Assembly: GCF_022179285.1 (NCBI RefSeq)
Contig: NZ_BPQO01000001.1
Span: 1 to 64,000, forward strand
Length of the DNA stretch: 64,000 bases
Reading direction: 5' to 3'
From: Methylobacterium hispanicum
GTDB taxonomy: Bacteria > Pseudomonadota > Alphaproteobacteria > Rhizobiales > Beijerinckiaceae
Notes under the pieces: model-generated
Databases searched by the model: none
What the model was told of the DNA's origin: nothing
What the model saw: the letters and a program-made list of their open reading frames with translations, nothing else
Part shown: piece by piece, positions 16,911 through 23,847 of the stretch
How the letters are laid out: each line of letters opens with the position of its first letter
Position numbering within the stretch: position 1 is the stretch's first letter
Program-made: the position numbers and the translations under genes

Positions 16911-18419
16911 CTACTCGTCCGCCTTCGCCTTGGCCGGCTTGCTCGCCGCCTTGGCCTGCTGCGCGGGCTTCGGAGCGGGCTTGGCGGCGGCCTTGTGCGC
17001 CGGCTTCGCCTTGGCGGCCGGGATCACGGGCGCCTCGGCCGCCGTGGAGGTGTAGGCGGTCGCGCTCTGGGGGATGCCGGATTGCGGCTTGCGCGCGGCG
17101 GCCTTGGGCGCCGCCTTGGCGGCCAGGGAAGCGGGCTTCGCCGCCGGCTTGGCCGGCGCGTTCGCCCTGGCCTCGGCGGCCCGCTCCTTCGCCTGCGCGA
17201 GCTTGGCCGCCCGAGCCTCCTTCGCGGCCTCGCGCTTGGCCTTGGCGGCCTCGAGCTTGGCGGCGCGGGCCTCCGCCGCGGCGGTCTTGGCCGCGTTCTC
17301 CTGCTCGGCCAGCAGGGTCTGTCCCTCGGCCGGGCTGCGGCCGATCCAGACCGCGACCGGCTGCAGCGGCGCGCGCGGCGGCAGCGCGCGATTGCGGACC
17401 GCCGCGGTGCTGAAGGCCGCCAGCGCGGCGGCCGGCGAGGCGGCGGCGGTCTGGCCCATGAACTGCGCGATCGCGCCCTCGGCCCCGTTGCCCGCGATGG
17501 CGCCCGGTCCCTCGTCGATCGCGGGGGCCTTGCGGCCGCCGCAGATGAAGGGCCGCATGTCGGGCGGCGCGGCGCTCGCCGAGGCCGGCAGCGCGTCGAG
17601 GCTCTGGCTGGTCCAGCCGGGCGACTGGGTGAAGGCGTAGTCGAACAGGTCGGCCGTCTTCAGGTCGCGCTCGCGCGCGCTCGGCTGGCCCATCACCACG
17701 GCGATGATCCGGCGCCCGTTGCGGGTCGCGCTCGCCACCACGTTGAAGCCGCCCGAGCAGATGAAGCCGGTCTTCATCCCGTCGGCGCCCGCGTAGCGGC
17801 CGAGCAGGCCGTTGTGGTTGGCCATCACGGCCTTGCCGAACTGGATCGCCGGGATCGCGAACAGGTCGCGGTTCTGCGGGAAGTCGCGCATCAGCGCGCG
17901 GGCGAGCACCGCCATGTCGCGGGCCGAGGTCCATTGCCGGGCGTCGGGCAGGCCGTTCGGGTTGTACCAGCGGCTCTCGTGCATGCCGATGCGCCGCGAG
18001 GTCTCGTTCATCATGTCCGCGAACCCCTCGACGGAGCCGCCGAGGCTCTCGCCGATCGCCCAGGACACGTCGTTGGCCGACTTGACCATGATGATCTTGA
18101 GGGCGTTGTCGAGGGTGAGCTGGGTGCCCGGCCGGAAGCCCATCTTCGAGGGCGGCTCGGCGGCGGCCGCCGGCGAGATGGTCACGAGCGTGTCGAGGGA
18201 GGCGCGGCCCTGCCGCACGAGGTCGAGGGCGACGTAGGCCGTCATCAGCTTGGTGATGGAGGCCGGGTACCACGGGTCGGTCGCGGCCTGCCCGTAGATC
18301 ACCTTGCCGGTCTCGGCGTCGACCAGCAGGATCGGCGCCGTGGCGGCTTCGGCCGCGCCGACGAGGACCGCGAGCGCCGCGACCGCCCCTGCGAGACGCT
18401 TCAGAATTCGATTCGACAT
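16911..18419 (-). CDS. D-alanyl-D-alanine carboxypeptidase (PBP5/PBP6 class)
   Basis: Periplasmic serine peptidase that removes the terminal D-alanine from peptidoglycan stem peptides. About 502 residues: signal peptide ending at GAAEA, then the three penicillin-binding motifs Ser54-x-x-Lys57 (SITK), Ser114-Ala-Asn116 and Lys216-Thr-Gly218 (KTG), all in order and spaced as in the S11 family. After residue 370 the protein departs from the norm: a tail of about 130 residues rich in Lys and Ala (AKLEAAKAKREAAKEARAAK and similar), perhaps a coiled coil or a wall-binding stalk, replaces the usual amphipathic anchor. Start ATG 18419 precedes the signal peptide directly. Divergent from queE. Confidence 0.92.
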   Translation of the reverse strand: MSNRILKRLAGAVAALAVLVGAAEAATAPILLVDAETGKVIYGQAATDPWYPASITKLMTAYVALDLVRQGRASLDTLVTISPAAAAEPPSKMGFRPGTQLTLDNALKIIMVKSANDVSWAIGESLGGSVEGFADMMNETSRRIGMHESRWYNPNGLPDARQWTSARDMAVLARALMRDFPQNRDLFAIPAIQFGKAVMANHNGLLGRYAGADGMKTGFICSGGFNVVASATRNGRRIIAVVMGQPSARERDLKTADLFDYAFTQSPGWTSQSLDALPASASAAPPDMRPFICGGRKAPAIDEGPGAIAGNGAEGAIAQFMGQTAAASPAAALAAFSTAAVRNRALPPRAPLQPVAVWIGRSPAEGQTLLAEQENAAKTAAAEARAAKLEAAKAKREAAKEARAAKLAQAKERAAEARANAPAKPAAKPASLAAKAAPKAAARKPQSGIPQSATAYTSTAAEAPVIPAAKAKPAHKAAAKPAPKPAQQAKAASKPAKAKADE

Positions 18420-18676
18420 CCGGCCTGACTTCGGTGTGGAACGCCGCGGCTGTGCCCGAGACCCGCCGCCCCTTCGCACCGCCGAACGCCTCGGCGGAGG
18501 TAGGACGTGTCGGTCGTCCGGCGAGCCCGGTCGAACGGATCTGCACCCCGGAAGCCTTCAACGCGGCTACCGTGGCGAGAGCATGGCGCCCCCGCGATGG
18601 CGGATCCAGCCCGGGTCGCCTATCTGGCTGGCTTGTGCACCGCGCAAAGGTCGCGGCGGGGCCTCACGGCGGGACG

Positions 18677-19309
18677 ATGGCGTACGCGGTCAAGGAACTC
18701 TTCCACACCCTGCAGGGCGAGGGCGCGCAGGCCGGCCGCGCGGCCGTGTTCTGCCGGTTCGCCGGCTGCAACCTCTGGTCGGGCCGGGAGGAGGACCGCG
18801 CGAGCGCCGCCTGCCGCTTCTGCGACACGGACTTCGTCGGCATGGACGGGCCGGGCGGCGGGCGCTTCGCCGAAGCCGATTCGCTGGCCGAGGCCATCGG
18901 CCGGACCTGGGAGGGCGGCGCGCACGCGCGCTACGTGGTCTTCACCGGCGGCGAGCCGCTGCTGCAGCTCGACGCCCCGCTGATCGACGCGGTCCACGCC
19001 CGCGGCTTCGAGATCGCGGTCGAGACCAACGGCACGCTTCAGGCCCCCGAGGGCATCGACTGGATCTGCGTCAGCCCGAAGGGGGCGAACCCGCTGGTCC
19101 AGCGCGGCGGCCACGAGTTGAAGCTCGTCTTCCCCCAGGCCGGGATCGATCCGGCCGCGCTCGCCGACCTGCCCTTCCGCCACCGCTTCCTGCAGCCGAT
19201 GGACGGCCCGGCCCAGGCCGAGAACACCCGCGCGGCGGTGGAATACTGCCGCCGCGACGCCCGCTGGCGCCTGTCGCTCCAGACGCACAAGATCCTCGAC
19301 ATTCCCTGA
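18677..19309 (+). CDS. queE: 7-carboxy-7-deazaguanine synthase QueE
   Basis: Radical SAM enzyme that converts 6-carboxytetrahydropterin into 7-carboxy-7-deazaguanine in queuosine precursor synthesis. About 210 residues. The N-terminus MAYAVKELFHTLQGEG is the family signature. The iron-sulfur ligands have the Cx14Cx2C spacing of one QueE subgroup rather than Cx3Cx2C (Cys31, Cys46, Cys49). FTGGEPLLQ is the SAM-binding GGE motif and SPKGANP follows. The C-terminal LQTHKILDIP is also typical. ATG 18677 was chosen because the family begins exactly there, although the frame stays open upstream to 18434. No queC or queD is next to it, so the pathway is scattered. Confidence 0.95.
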   Translation: MAYAVKELFHTLQGEGAQAGRAAVFCRFAGCNLWSGREEDRASAACRFCDTDFVGMDGPGGGRFAEADSLAEAIGRTWEGGAHARYVVFTGGEPLLQLDAPLIDAVHARGFEIAVETNGTLQAPEGIDWICVSPKGANPLVQRGGHELKLVFPQAGIDPAALADLPFRHRFLQPMDGPAQAENTRAAVEYCRRDARWRLSLQTHKILDIP

Positions 19310-19316
19310 GGCGCGC

Positions 19317-19829
19317 TCAGCGCGGCCCGCCGCCCCGGCGCATGGCGATCTCCTGGCCCTCCTGGCGCACAGCGCCCGAGGGCGCCTCGGCCGCGTTGGG
19401 GATCGGATGCATGCCCTCGTTGGCCGTCCGGGAGGTGGGCCGGCCCGCGGCCGGGTCACCGGCCGCCCGCTTCATCGCGAGCGCCCGCCGGGCATTCGCC
19501 ACGAGGCCGCCGCGCGTGGCCTGCACGCGCCGCCGCTCGTGCTCCTTGTTGGCGCGCTTCACCGCGGCGGCGAGCAGCGCCGCCTTCTCGCGGCTGCCCG
19601 CGTCGTCGCTCGCGGGCCGCGTTCCGGACGGGGCGGCCCGGCCCCGGATCTCGCGGCGCTGGCGCTGGGCGATGCCGCGGGCCCGGTCGCGCCGCTCGCG
19701 CAGGCGCCGCAGCAGGTCGAGGAGATCCCCGTCCCCGATGGACTGGATGCGCGGATGGTGGGTCTGGCCGACGAGCTCGGCCTCGTCGGCGGTGAGCAGG
19801 CGTGCTTCCCGGCGGCTGGAGACGGACAT
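19317..19829 (-). CDS. Conserved hypothetical protein, basic
   Basis: About 170 residues, no signal peptide and no membrane segment. The N-terminal half has a heptad-like stretch (LLDLLRRLRERRDRARGI) that could be a helical hairpin. The C-terminal half is basic and ends in MRRGGGPR. The pattern ADEAELVGQTHHPRI looks familiar from proteins of unknown function in Methylobacterium and relatives, but I cannot name a family. Strong support for the start comes from GGAGG placed 7 bases before ATG 19829. It lies convergent to queE with 7 bases between the stops, so the two genes share no operon. High Arg content suggests nucleic-acid or membrane-surface contact, which is only a guess. Confidence 0.65.
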   Translation of the reverse strand: MSVSSRREARLLTADEAELVGQTHHPRIQSIGDGDLLDLLRRLRERRDRARGIAQRQRREIRGRAAPSGTRPASDDAGSREKAALLAAAVKRANKEHERRRVQATRGGLVANARRALAMKRAAGDPAAGRPTSRTANEGMHPIPNAAEAPSGAVRQEGQEIAMRRGGGPR

Positions 19830-20008
19830 GGGCGATCCTCCCTGAAGGCTTCGCGTGGCTCTCCGGGCGACCACGGGCCGCCCGACGATGCTAACGCAAA
19901 GCCCCACGGGAAGCGCCGTTCCATGCCTTGTCCCTGGGCGTGCGCTCGCTCACACCGGGATCAGGACCGAAGGATGATCATCGAGGCCGCCCCGCGGGGA
20001 CGGCCCGG

Positions 20009-20557
20009 TCAGGCGGCGCGTCGTCGCGCCACCGCGGCGTAGGTATCGACGACCGGAACCGGCGCGAGCGCGCCGGTCGCCCGCAGGATGCCCTGGGCAC
20101 CGGCAAGGGCATCGGGGCGCAGCTCCAGCCCGAGGAAGCGCGGGCGCTCGAACGGGCCCGGCATGGCGAGATCAGCCGCCACCGCCCCGTCGAAGCCGAA
20201 GCGGGCGTAGTAGGGCGCGTCGCCGACGAGCAGCACCGCGCCGTGGCCGAGCGCCTCCGCCCGGCCGAGCGCCGCCTGCATCAGCACGCTGCCGAGCCCC
20301 TGGCGCTGGATCGCCGGATCGACGGCCAGCGGGCCAAGCAGCAGCGCGGGGCAGCCGCCCGCATCGACGTTCCACAGGCGCACGGTGCCGACGAGCCGGC
20401 CGGCGCGCGTCGCCGTGAAGGCGAGGCCGCGCGCGGGGAGACGTCCTTCGCGCAGGCGCTCGGAGGTCTTGGCGAAGCGGTTCGGGCCGAAGCAGGCGTC
20501 GAGCAGGCGCTCGCGCGGCGCGACGTCGGCGGCGTGCTCGGTGCGGATCTCGATCAT
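20009..20557 (-). CDS. GNAT family N-acetyltransferase
   Basis: About 182 residues with the acetyl-CoA binding motif A at LAVDPAIQRQGLGSVLMQAA (residues around 78-97) and the preceding strand LLLGPLAV. The later YYARFGF motif is typical of the YhbS-like subgroup, whose members acetylate small amines or proteins and mostly lack a known substrate. It lies 150 bases downstream of the ornithine decarboxylase gene on the same strand, after a strong stem-loop, so it may be co-transcribed only partly. A polyamine or its precursor as substrate is conceivable from position but not shown by sequence. Start ATG 20557 precedes the conserved first strand IEIRTEHAAD. Confidence 0.85.
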   Translation of the reverse strand: MIEIRTEHAADVAPRERLLDACFGPNRFAKTSERLREGRLPARGLAFTATRAGRLVGTVRLWNVDAGGCPALLLGPLAVDPAIQRQGLGSVLMQAALGRAEALGHGAVLLVGDAPYYARFGFDGAVAADLAMPGPFERPRFLGLELRPDALAGAQGILRATGALAPVPVVDTYAAVARRRAA

Positions 20558-20655
20558 GACCGATCATCCCCGGGGATCGATGAAGGGGGCGTGGACACGA
20601 GGCCGCCCGGACCGCGGAGCGCGGCCGGACGGGGATCTGCAAGGCTTTGCAGCGT

Positions 20656-20670
20656 GGGGTTCGAGACCCC
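20656..20670. repeat. Small hairpin, part of a dispersed two-hairpin element
   Basis: GGGGT-TCGAG-ACCCC forms a 5-base-pair stem. Next to it (20639-20650) is GCAA-GGCT-TTGC. The pair, read on the minus strand, has the same order as the element at 55618-55658: a G/C hairpin, a short spacer, then a CAAAG/CTTTG-like hairpin, then GATCC. Confidence 0.5.
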
Positions 20671-20672
20671 CT

Positions 20673-20696
20673 GAGCGCGGAGCACGTTCCGCGCTC
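20673..20696 (-). terminator. Strong stem-loop after the ornithine decarboxylase gene
   Basis: GAGCGCGGA and TCCGCGCTC pair perfectly over 9 bases around a 6-base loop, 11 bases beyond the decarboxylase stop. No T-run follows in the direction of transcription, so it may stabilise the 3' end or act with Rho rather than as a classic intrinsic terminator. Confidence 0.6.
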
Positions 20697-20707
20697 CGAG
20701 CGCCGGG

Positions 20708-21874
20708 TCAGATCACGATCTGGCGCAGGGGCGGGAAGCCGTTGAAGGCCACCGCCGCGTAGGTCGTGGTGTAGGCGCCCGCGCCCTCGATCAGCACCTT
20801 GTCGCCGATCGAGAGGGAGACCGGCAGCGGGTAGTGCTGCTTCTCGTAGAGAACGTCGACCGAGTCGCAGGTCGGCCCGGCGATGACGCAGGGGCTCATG
20901 CGGTCGGCGTCGTGCTCCGTGCGGATCGCGTAGCGGATCGACTCGTCCATCGTCTCGGCGAGGCCACCGAACTTGCCGATGTCGAGATAGACCCAGCGCA
21001 CCTCGTCCTCGGCCTGCGACTTCTTCGAGACCAGCACCACCTCCGCCTCGATCAGGCCGGCGTTGCCGACCATGCCGCGGCCCGGCTCGATGATCGTCTC
21101 GGGGATCCGGTTGCCGAAATGCTTGGTGAGCGCGCGGAAGATCGCGTCGCCGTAGCTCTCCACGCCCGGAACCGCCTTGAGGTACTTGGTCGGGAAGCCG
21201 CCGCCGAGGTTGACCATCGACAGGCCGATGCCCCGGGTGGCGCAGTCCTGGAAGATCGCCGAGGCCGAGGCCAGCGCCCCGTCCCAGGCCTCGGTGTTGG
21301 CCTGCTGCGAGCCGACGTGGAACGACACGCCGTAGGCGTGGAGGCCCTGGCGGTGGGCGTGCTCCAGCACGTCGACCGCCATCTCGGGCACGCAGCCGAA
21401 CTTGCGCGAGAGCGGCCAGTCGGCGCCCGCGCCGTCGCAGAGGATGCGGCAGAAGACCTGGATCTCGGCCGTCTCGACGGCGGCGGCCTGCGCCGCGCGC
21501 GCGATCTTGTCGGCCTCGACCTCGCAGTCGATCGCGAACAGGCGGATGCCGAGCTTCAGCGCGCGGACGACGTCGCGCTCCTTCTTGATGGTGTTGCCGA
21601 AGGAGATGCGGTCGGGCGAGGCGCCGGCGGCCAGCGCCATCTCGATCTCGGCGACGGAGGCCGTGTCGAAGCAGGAGCCCATCTCGGCGAGCAGGCGCAG
21701 CACTTCCGGGGCCGGGTTCGCCTTCACGGCGTAGAACACCCGGGTGTCGGGCAGCGCACGGGCGAACGCCGTGTAGTTGTCGCGCACCACGTCGAGGTCG
21801 AGCACCATCACCGGGCCCTCGTCCTGGCCGAGGTCGCGGCGCACGCGCAGGAAGTCGCGGATACGGTCGGTCAT
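20708..21874 (-). CDS. Ornithine/lysine decarboxylase, PLP fold type III
   Basis: Decarboxylates ornithine to putrescine, the entry to polyamine synthesis. About 388 residues in the eukaryote-like alanine-racemase-type fold. FYAVKANP holds the PLP lysine Lys51. HVGSQQ, GGGFP and EPGRG bind the phosphate, and GPTCDSVD carries the catalytic cysteine of the opposite subunit. Length fits the 370-400 residue norm of alphaproteobacterial enzymes. ATG 21874 follows CTGGGGAACGCTC, which contains GGGGAA as ribosome-binding site. The gene is preceded by a roughly 400-base leader with hairpins and a small ORF (see separate entries), so expression is probably controlled by transcript structure. Some homologues also accept lysine. 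Confidence 0.93.
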   Translation of the reverse strand: MTDRIRDFLRVRRDLGQDEGPVMVLDLDVVRDNYTAFARALPDTRVFYAVKANPAPEVLRLLAEMGSCFDTASVAEIEMALAAGASPDRISFGNTIKKERDVVRALKLGIRLFAIDCEVEADKIARAAQAAAVETAEIQVFCRILCDGAGADWPLSRKFGCVPEMAVDVLEHAHRQGLHAYGVSFHVGSQQANTEAWDGALASASAIFQDCATRGIGLSMVNLGGGFPTKYLKAVPGVESYGDAIFRALTKHFGNRIPETIIEPGRGMVGNAGLIEAEVVLVSKKSQAEDEVRWVYLDIGKFGGLAETMDESIRYAIRTEHDADRMSPCVIAGPTCDSVDVLYEKQHYPLPVSLSIGDKVLIEGAGAYTTTYAAVAFNGFPPLRQIVI

Positions 21875-21958
21875 GAGCGTTCCCCAGCAGATATCGGCTG
21901 CGCCCGGCCTGTGCGGGCGCATGATGTCGATCGTGACGGCCGTGTGGGGCCGTCGGCG

Positions 21959-22270
21959 TCAGGGGGCGATGCGTCGCGGCACCCGCACGCGTTGGAGACG
22001 CGCGGATGAACGCGGGCGCGGGAAGCACCCGGAAGCTGCCGTGGATTGGTAGGGGGAAACCCCAACCGCACGCCGGGCAAGGATAAACAAGCCTCTTCGG
22101 TGCCGGCCTTTGGAGGGCCGACGAGACCAAAAAAGCCCGTTCGTCGTTGCTTTAAGCTGCGTCCCCCGTGGAGAGCGGGGTTCGCCGGTTTCGCCTCCGG
22201 CTGTCGGTTGTTGTCGGGGTCTGGTGTCGCCACCCGGATGCCGGCCGTAGGGATCCACCCTTGCGACCAT
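21959..22270 (-). CDS. Putative leader ORF upstream of ornithine decarboxylase
   Basis: A 103-codon frame starting at ATG 22270 with AAAGGA 4 bases before it, an excellent ribosome-binding site for this genome. The first half is MVARVDPYGRHPGGDTRPRQ, very rich in Arg, Pro and Gly. The frame runs through the four predicted stem-loops of the decarboxylase leader and stops 84 bases before the decarboxylase start. It has no resemblance to a folded enzyme. Likely roles are a leader peptide whose translation changes the downstream hairpins, or a fortuitous frame in a structured RNA. In gammaproteobacteria a leader peptide, SpeFL, controls ornithine decarboxylase by ribosome stalling; here only the arrangement is similar, not the sequence. 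Confidence 0.4.
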   Translation of the reverse strand: MVARVDPYGRHPGGDTRPRQQPTAGGETGEPRSPRGTQLKATTNGLFWSRRPSKGRHRRGLFILARRAVGVSPYQSTAASGCFPRPRSSARLQRVRVPRRIAP

Positions 22271-22290
22271 CGATCCTTTAAGACCCCTGG
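21990..22290 (-). promoter_or_regulatory. Structured leader of ornithine decarboxylase mRNA (speF-leader-like)
   Basis: On the minus strand four stem-loops follow one another: GCCGG/CCGGC (22201-22184), CCCCG/CGGGG (22180-22164), CGGCC/GGCCG (22120-22104) and GGGG-TTT-CCCC (22063-22053). Between the second and third lies AAAGC...GCTTTTTT (22153-22129), a weak stem ending in six Ts that could act as an attenuator. Base use is much less GC-biased than coding DNA around it. Comparative work has described a speF leader RNA upstream of ornithine decarboxylase genes in alphaproteobacteria; the position fits, but I could not compare against the covariance model. Confidence 0.55.
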
Positions 22291-22687
22291 CGGCTGTCCG
22301 GCAGTTGACCGGATGCCCACCAACCGACACGCGGCCACAGGCACGTGCGAAATTGGGCAAGCGCGATATACGGCCGACGGCACTCCGCCACAAGGCGCAA
22401 GGCTGTGTTTTCCGGGTGGAATCCACCGACGAACCCGCCTGTTGCAGAAACGCCGCGGCACCGTCGCGCGGGCTTCCCAAACAGGCGCCGTGCGGGCATG
22501 TCGTTCCGTCAGGGACGACGTCCCGGATCGGCCAAGCGGTCCGGCCGGGACGGGCACGCACCCGGAGCTTGAGCGCCACCATGGTCCGCCCGACGATGCC
22601 GCCCGCCCGCCCTACCCCGGAATCCCCCCGGTGAGCGCAGTCCGCGCACGCACGGCGTCGCACCCGCCCGCGCCCGCGGAGACCGCC
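22291..22687. other. Intergenic region without a supported gene
   Basis: Between the leader of the decarboxylase gene (minus) and a GNAT gene (plus). Open frames occur on both strands but none has a recognisable domain or a ribosome-binding site. The AT-rich patch near 22345-22370 (around GCGAAATTGGGCAAGCGCGA) may hold the promoter of the long leader transcript. I see nothing else here. Confidence 0.35.
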
Positions 22688-23158
22688 GTGCCGCACATCG
22701 TCCTGCGCCCCGCGCGGCGCGCCGACCTCGACGCCCTCGTGGCGCTCGAGCACGCCGCCTTCGCGACCGACCGGGCCGAGCGCAGGGCGATCCGCCACGC
22801 GATCGACTCGGCCACCATGAGCGTCATTGCGGCGCTCGCCGTCGAGGATGGAGAGGAAATTCTGGTCGGGGCCGCGGTTCTGGAGCGGCGGCGCTCCAGC
22901 CGGATCGCGCGGCTCTCCTCGATCGCGGTCGCGCCCTCGCGCGGGGGGCTGGGCATCGGCGGTCGGCTCCTCGACGCCGCGGAGGCCGAGGCTCGCGCCC
23001 ACGGCTGCGACCGCCTGCGCCTGGAGGTCCGGGCCGACAACGGCGCCGGCATCCGGCTCTACGAGCGGCGGGACTACGCGCGCTTCGCGGTACGGCCGGA
23101 CTACTACGAGGACGGGATGGAGGCCTGGCGCTACGAGAAGGCGCTGGGGGAGGCGTAG
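22688..23158 (+). CDS. GNAT family N-acetyltransferase
   Basis: About 156 residues with a full GNAT fold. The strand IARLSSIAVAP is followed by the acetyl-CoA loop SRGGLGIGGRLLDAAE, then DRLRLEVRADNGAGIRLYER and a C-terminal YYEDGMEAWRYEK. This RimI/YpeA-like layout includes alpha-N-acetylation enzymes such as RimI, but the substrate is not clear. Start: GTG 22688 is preceded by GCGGAG at 6 bases, better than GTG 22631, which has no ribosome-binding site and would add 19 low-complexity residues. It is divergent from the decarboxylase leader and convergent with the small secreted protein. Confidence 0.85.
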   Translation: MPHIVLRPARRADLDALVALEHAAFATDRAERRAIRHAIDSATMSVIAALAVEDGEEILVGAAVLERRRSSRIARLSSIAVAPSRGGLGIGGRLLDAAEAEARAHGCDRLRLEVRADNGAGIRLYERRDYARFAVRPDYYEDGMEAWRYEKALGEA

Positions 23159-23231
23159 GACGCGGCAGAGGCGCGGATCATTCTTTCTCCGGCACCTGTT
23201 TCGAGTGGGACCGATGCGTCCGCGCCGCTCT

Positions 23232-23254
23232 CCCTCCCCCTCTGCGGGGGAGGG
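23232..23254. repeat. Perfect GC palindrome between convergent genes
   Basis: CCCTCCCCC and GGGGGAGGG pair over 9 bases around TCTGC. The same element, with only loop changes, lies at 36401-36423. It sits between a plus-strand GNAT gene and a minus-strand secreted protein, where it can act as a two-way terminator. Confidence 0.75.
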
Positions 23255-23341
23255 CTTTGCGTGGAGCGGAAGGGCGCTCGGTCCAGGGACCGTGCGACGC
23301 ACGAGGAGAATGGCTTCCCCTCGCGACGATCCGGCTCTGTC

Positions 23342-23578
23342 TCAGTCGCAGCTCTCCTTGGTCACCGTCTTACGGTCGCCGTACTCGTTCGTCTTGGTGA
23401 CGGTCTTCGAGGCGCAGCCGTCGCTGGTCTCGCGGGTCTCGACGGTCTTGCGCTCGACGGCGGGCCTGTCGACCACGACCGTGTCGGGGGCGTCGCGACG
23501 GATCACCGTGGTCTCGGCGCTGGCGGCCTGCGGGAGAAGGCCCGCCAGGACGAGGGCGGCGGGGACGAGAAGGCGCAT
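23342..23578 (-). CDS. Small secreted hypothetical protein
   Basis: About 78 residues. A clear signal peptide (MRLLVPAALVLAGLLPQAAS, cleavage near SAE) is followed by a short mature part with two cysteines (DGCASKTVTKTN and KESCD) that may form a disulfide, and many Thr/Val/Lys residues. No family is recognised. GGAG stands 8 bases before ATG 23578, which supports the start over the upstream frame. It is probably a periplasmic or exported stress-related protein, but that is a guess from size alone. Convergent with the GNAT gene at 22688, with a palindrome in the gap. Confidence 0.75.
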   Translation of the reverse strand: MRLLVPAALVLAGLLPQAASAETTVIRRDAPDTVVVDRPAVERKTVETRETSDGCASKTVTKTNEYGDRKTVTKESCD

Positions 23579-23847
23579 GGGTCGTGCTCCGTGAGAATCC
23601 GAATGCCCAGGAACGGTAAGCCTCGCCTTGCGGTTCCGGAGGCCGCAGCCCCGCAACCCGGGGATGCGGAGGGATGGACGACGAGCCGGTGGGGCCGCGT
23701 GATCGGTGGGATCGTGACCGGGACAGCGGGAGCCGGGACGGGAGCGGTCGGGGAAGCTTTGACGATTAGGGAATCCTTGGCGGCTCGCGCGCTAGCAGGG
23801 CATCAGTCCCGTCCCCGGGCGGTCCGGGAGCCGAGCAGGGCTGCCCG

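Noticed and set aside
18434..18676. Upstream extension of queE
   Set aside because: QueE proteins start at MAYAVKELFHTLQGEG; the added residues are low complexity.
20651..20675. tRNA T-arm-like sequence GGGGTTCGAGACCCC
   Set aside because: No acceptor stem, anticodon arm or D arm around it; it is better explained as a hairpin of the dispersed two-hairpin element.
22305..22634. Possible small plus-strand gene upstream of the GNAT gene
   Set aside because: No ribosome-binding site and no recognisable features; it overlaps the presumed promoter of the decarboxylase leader.
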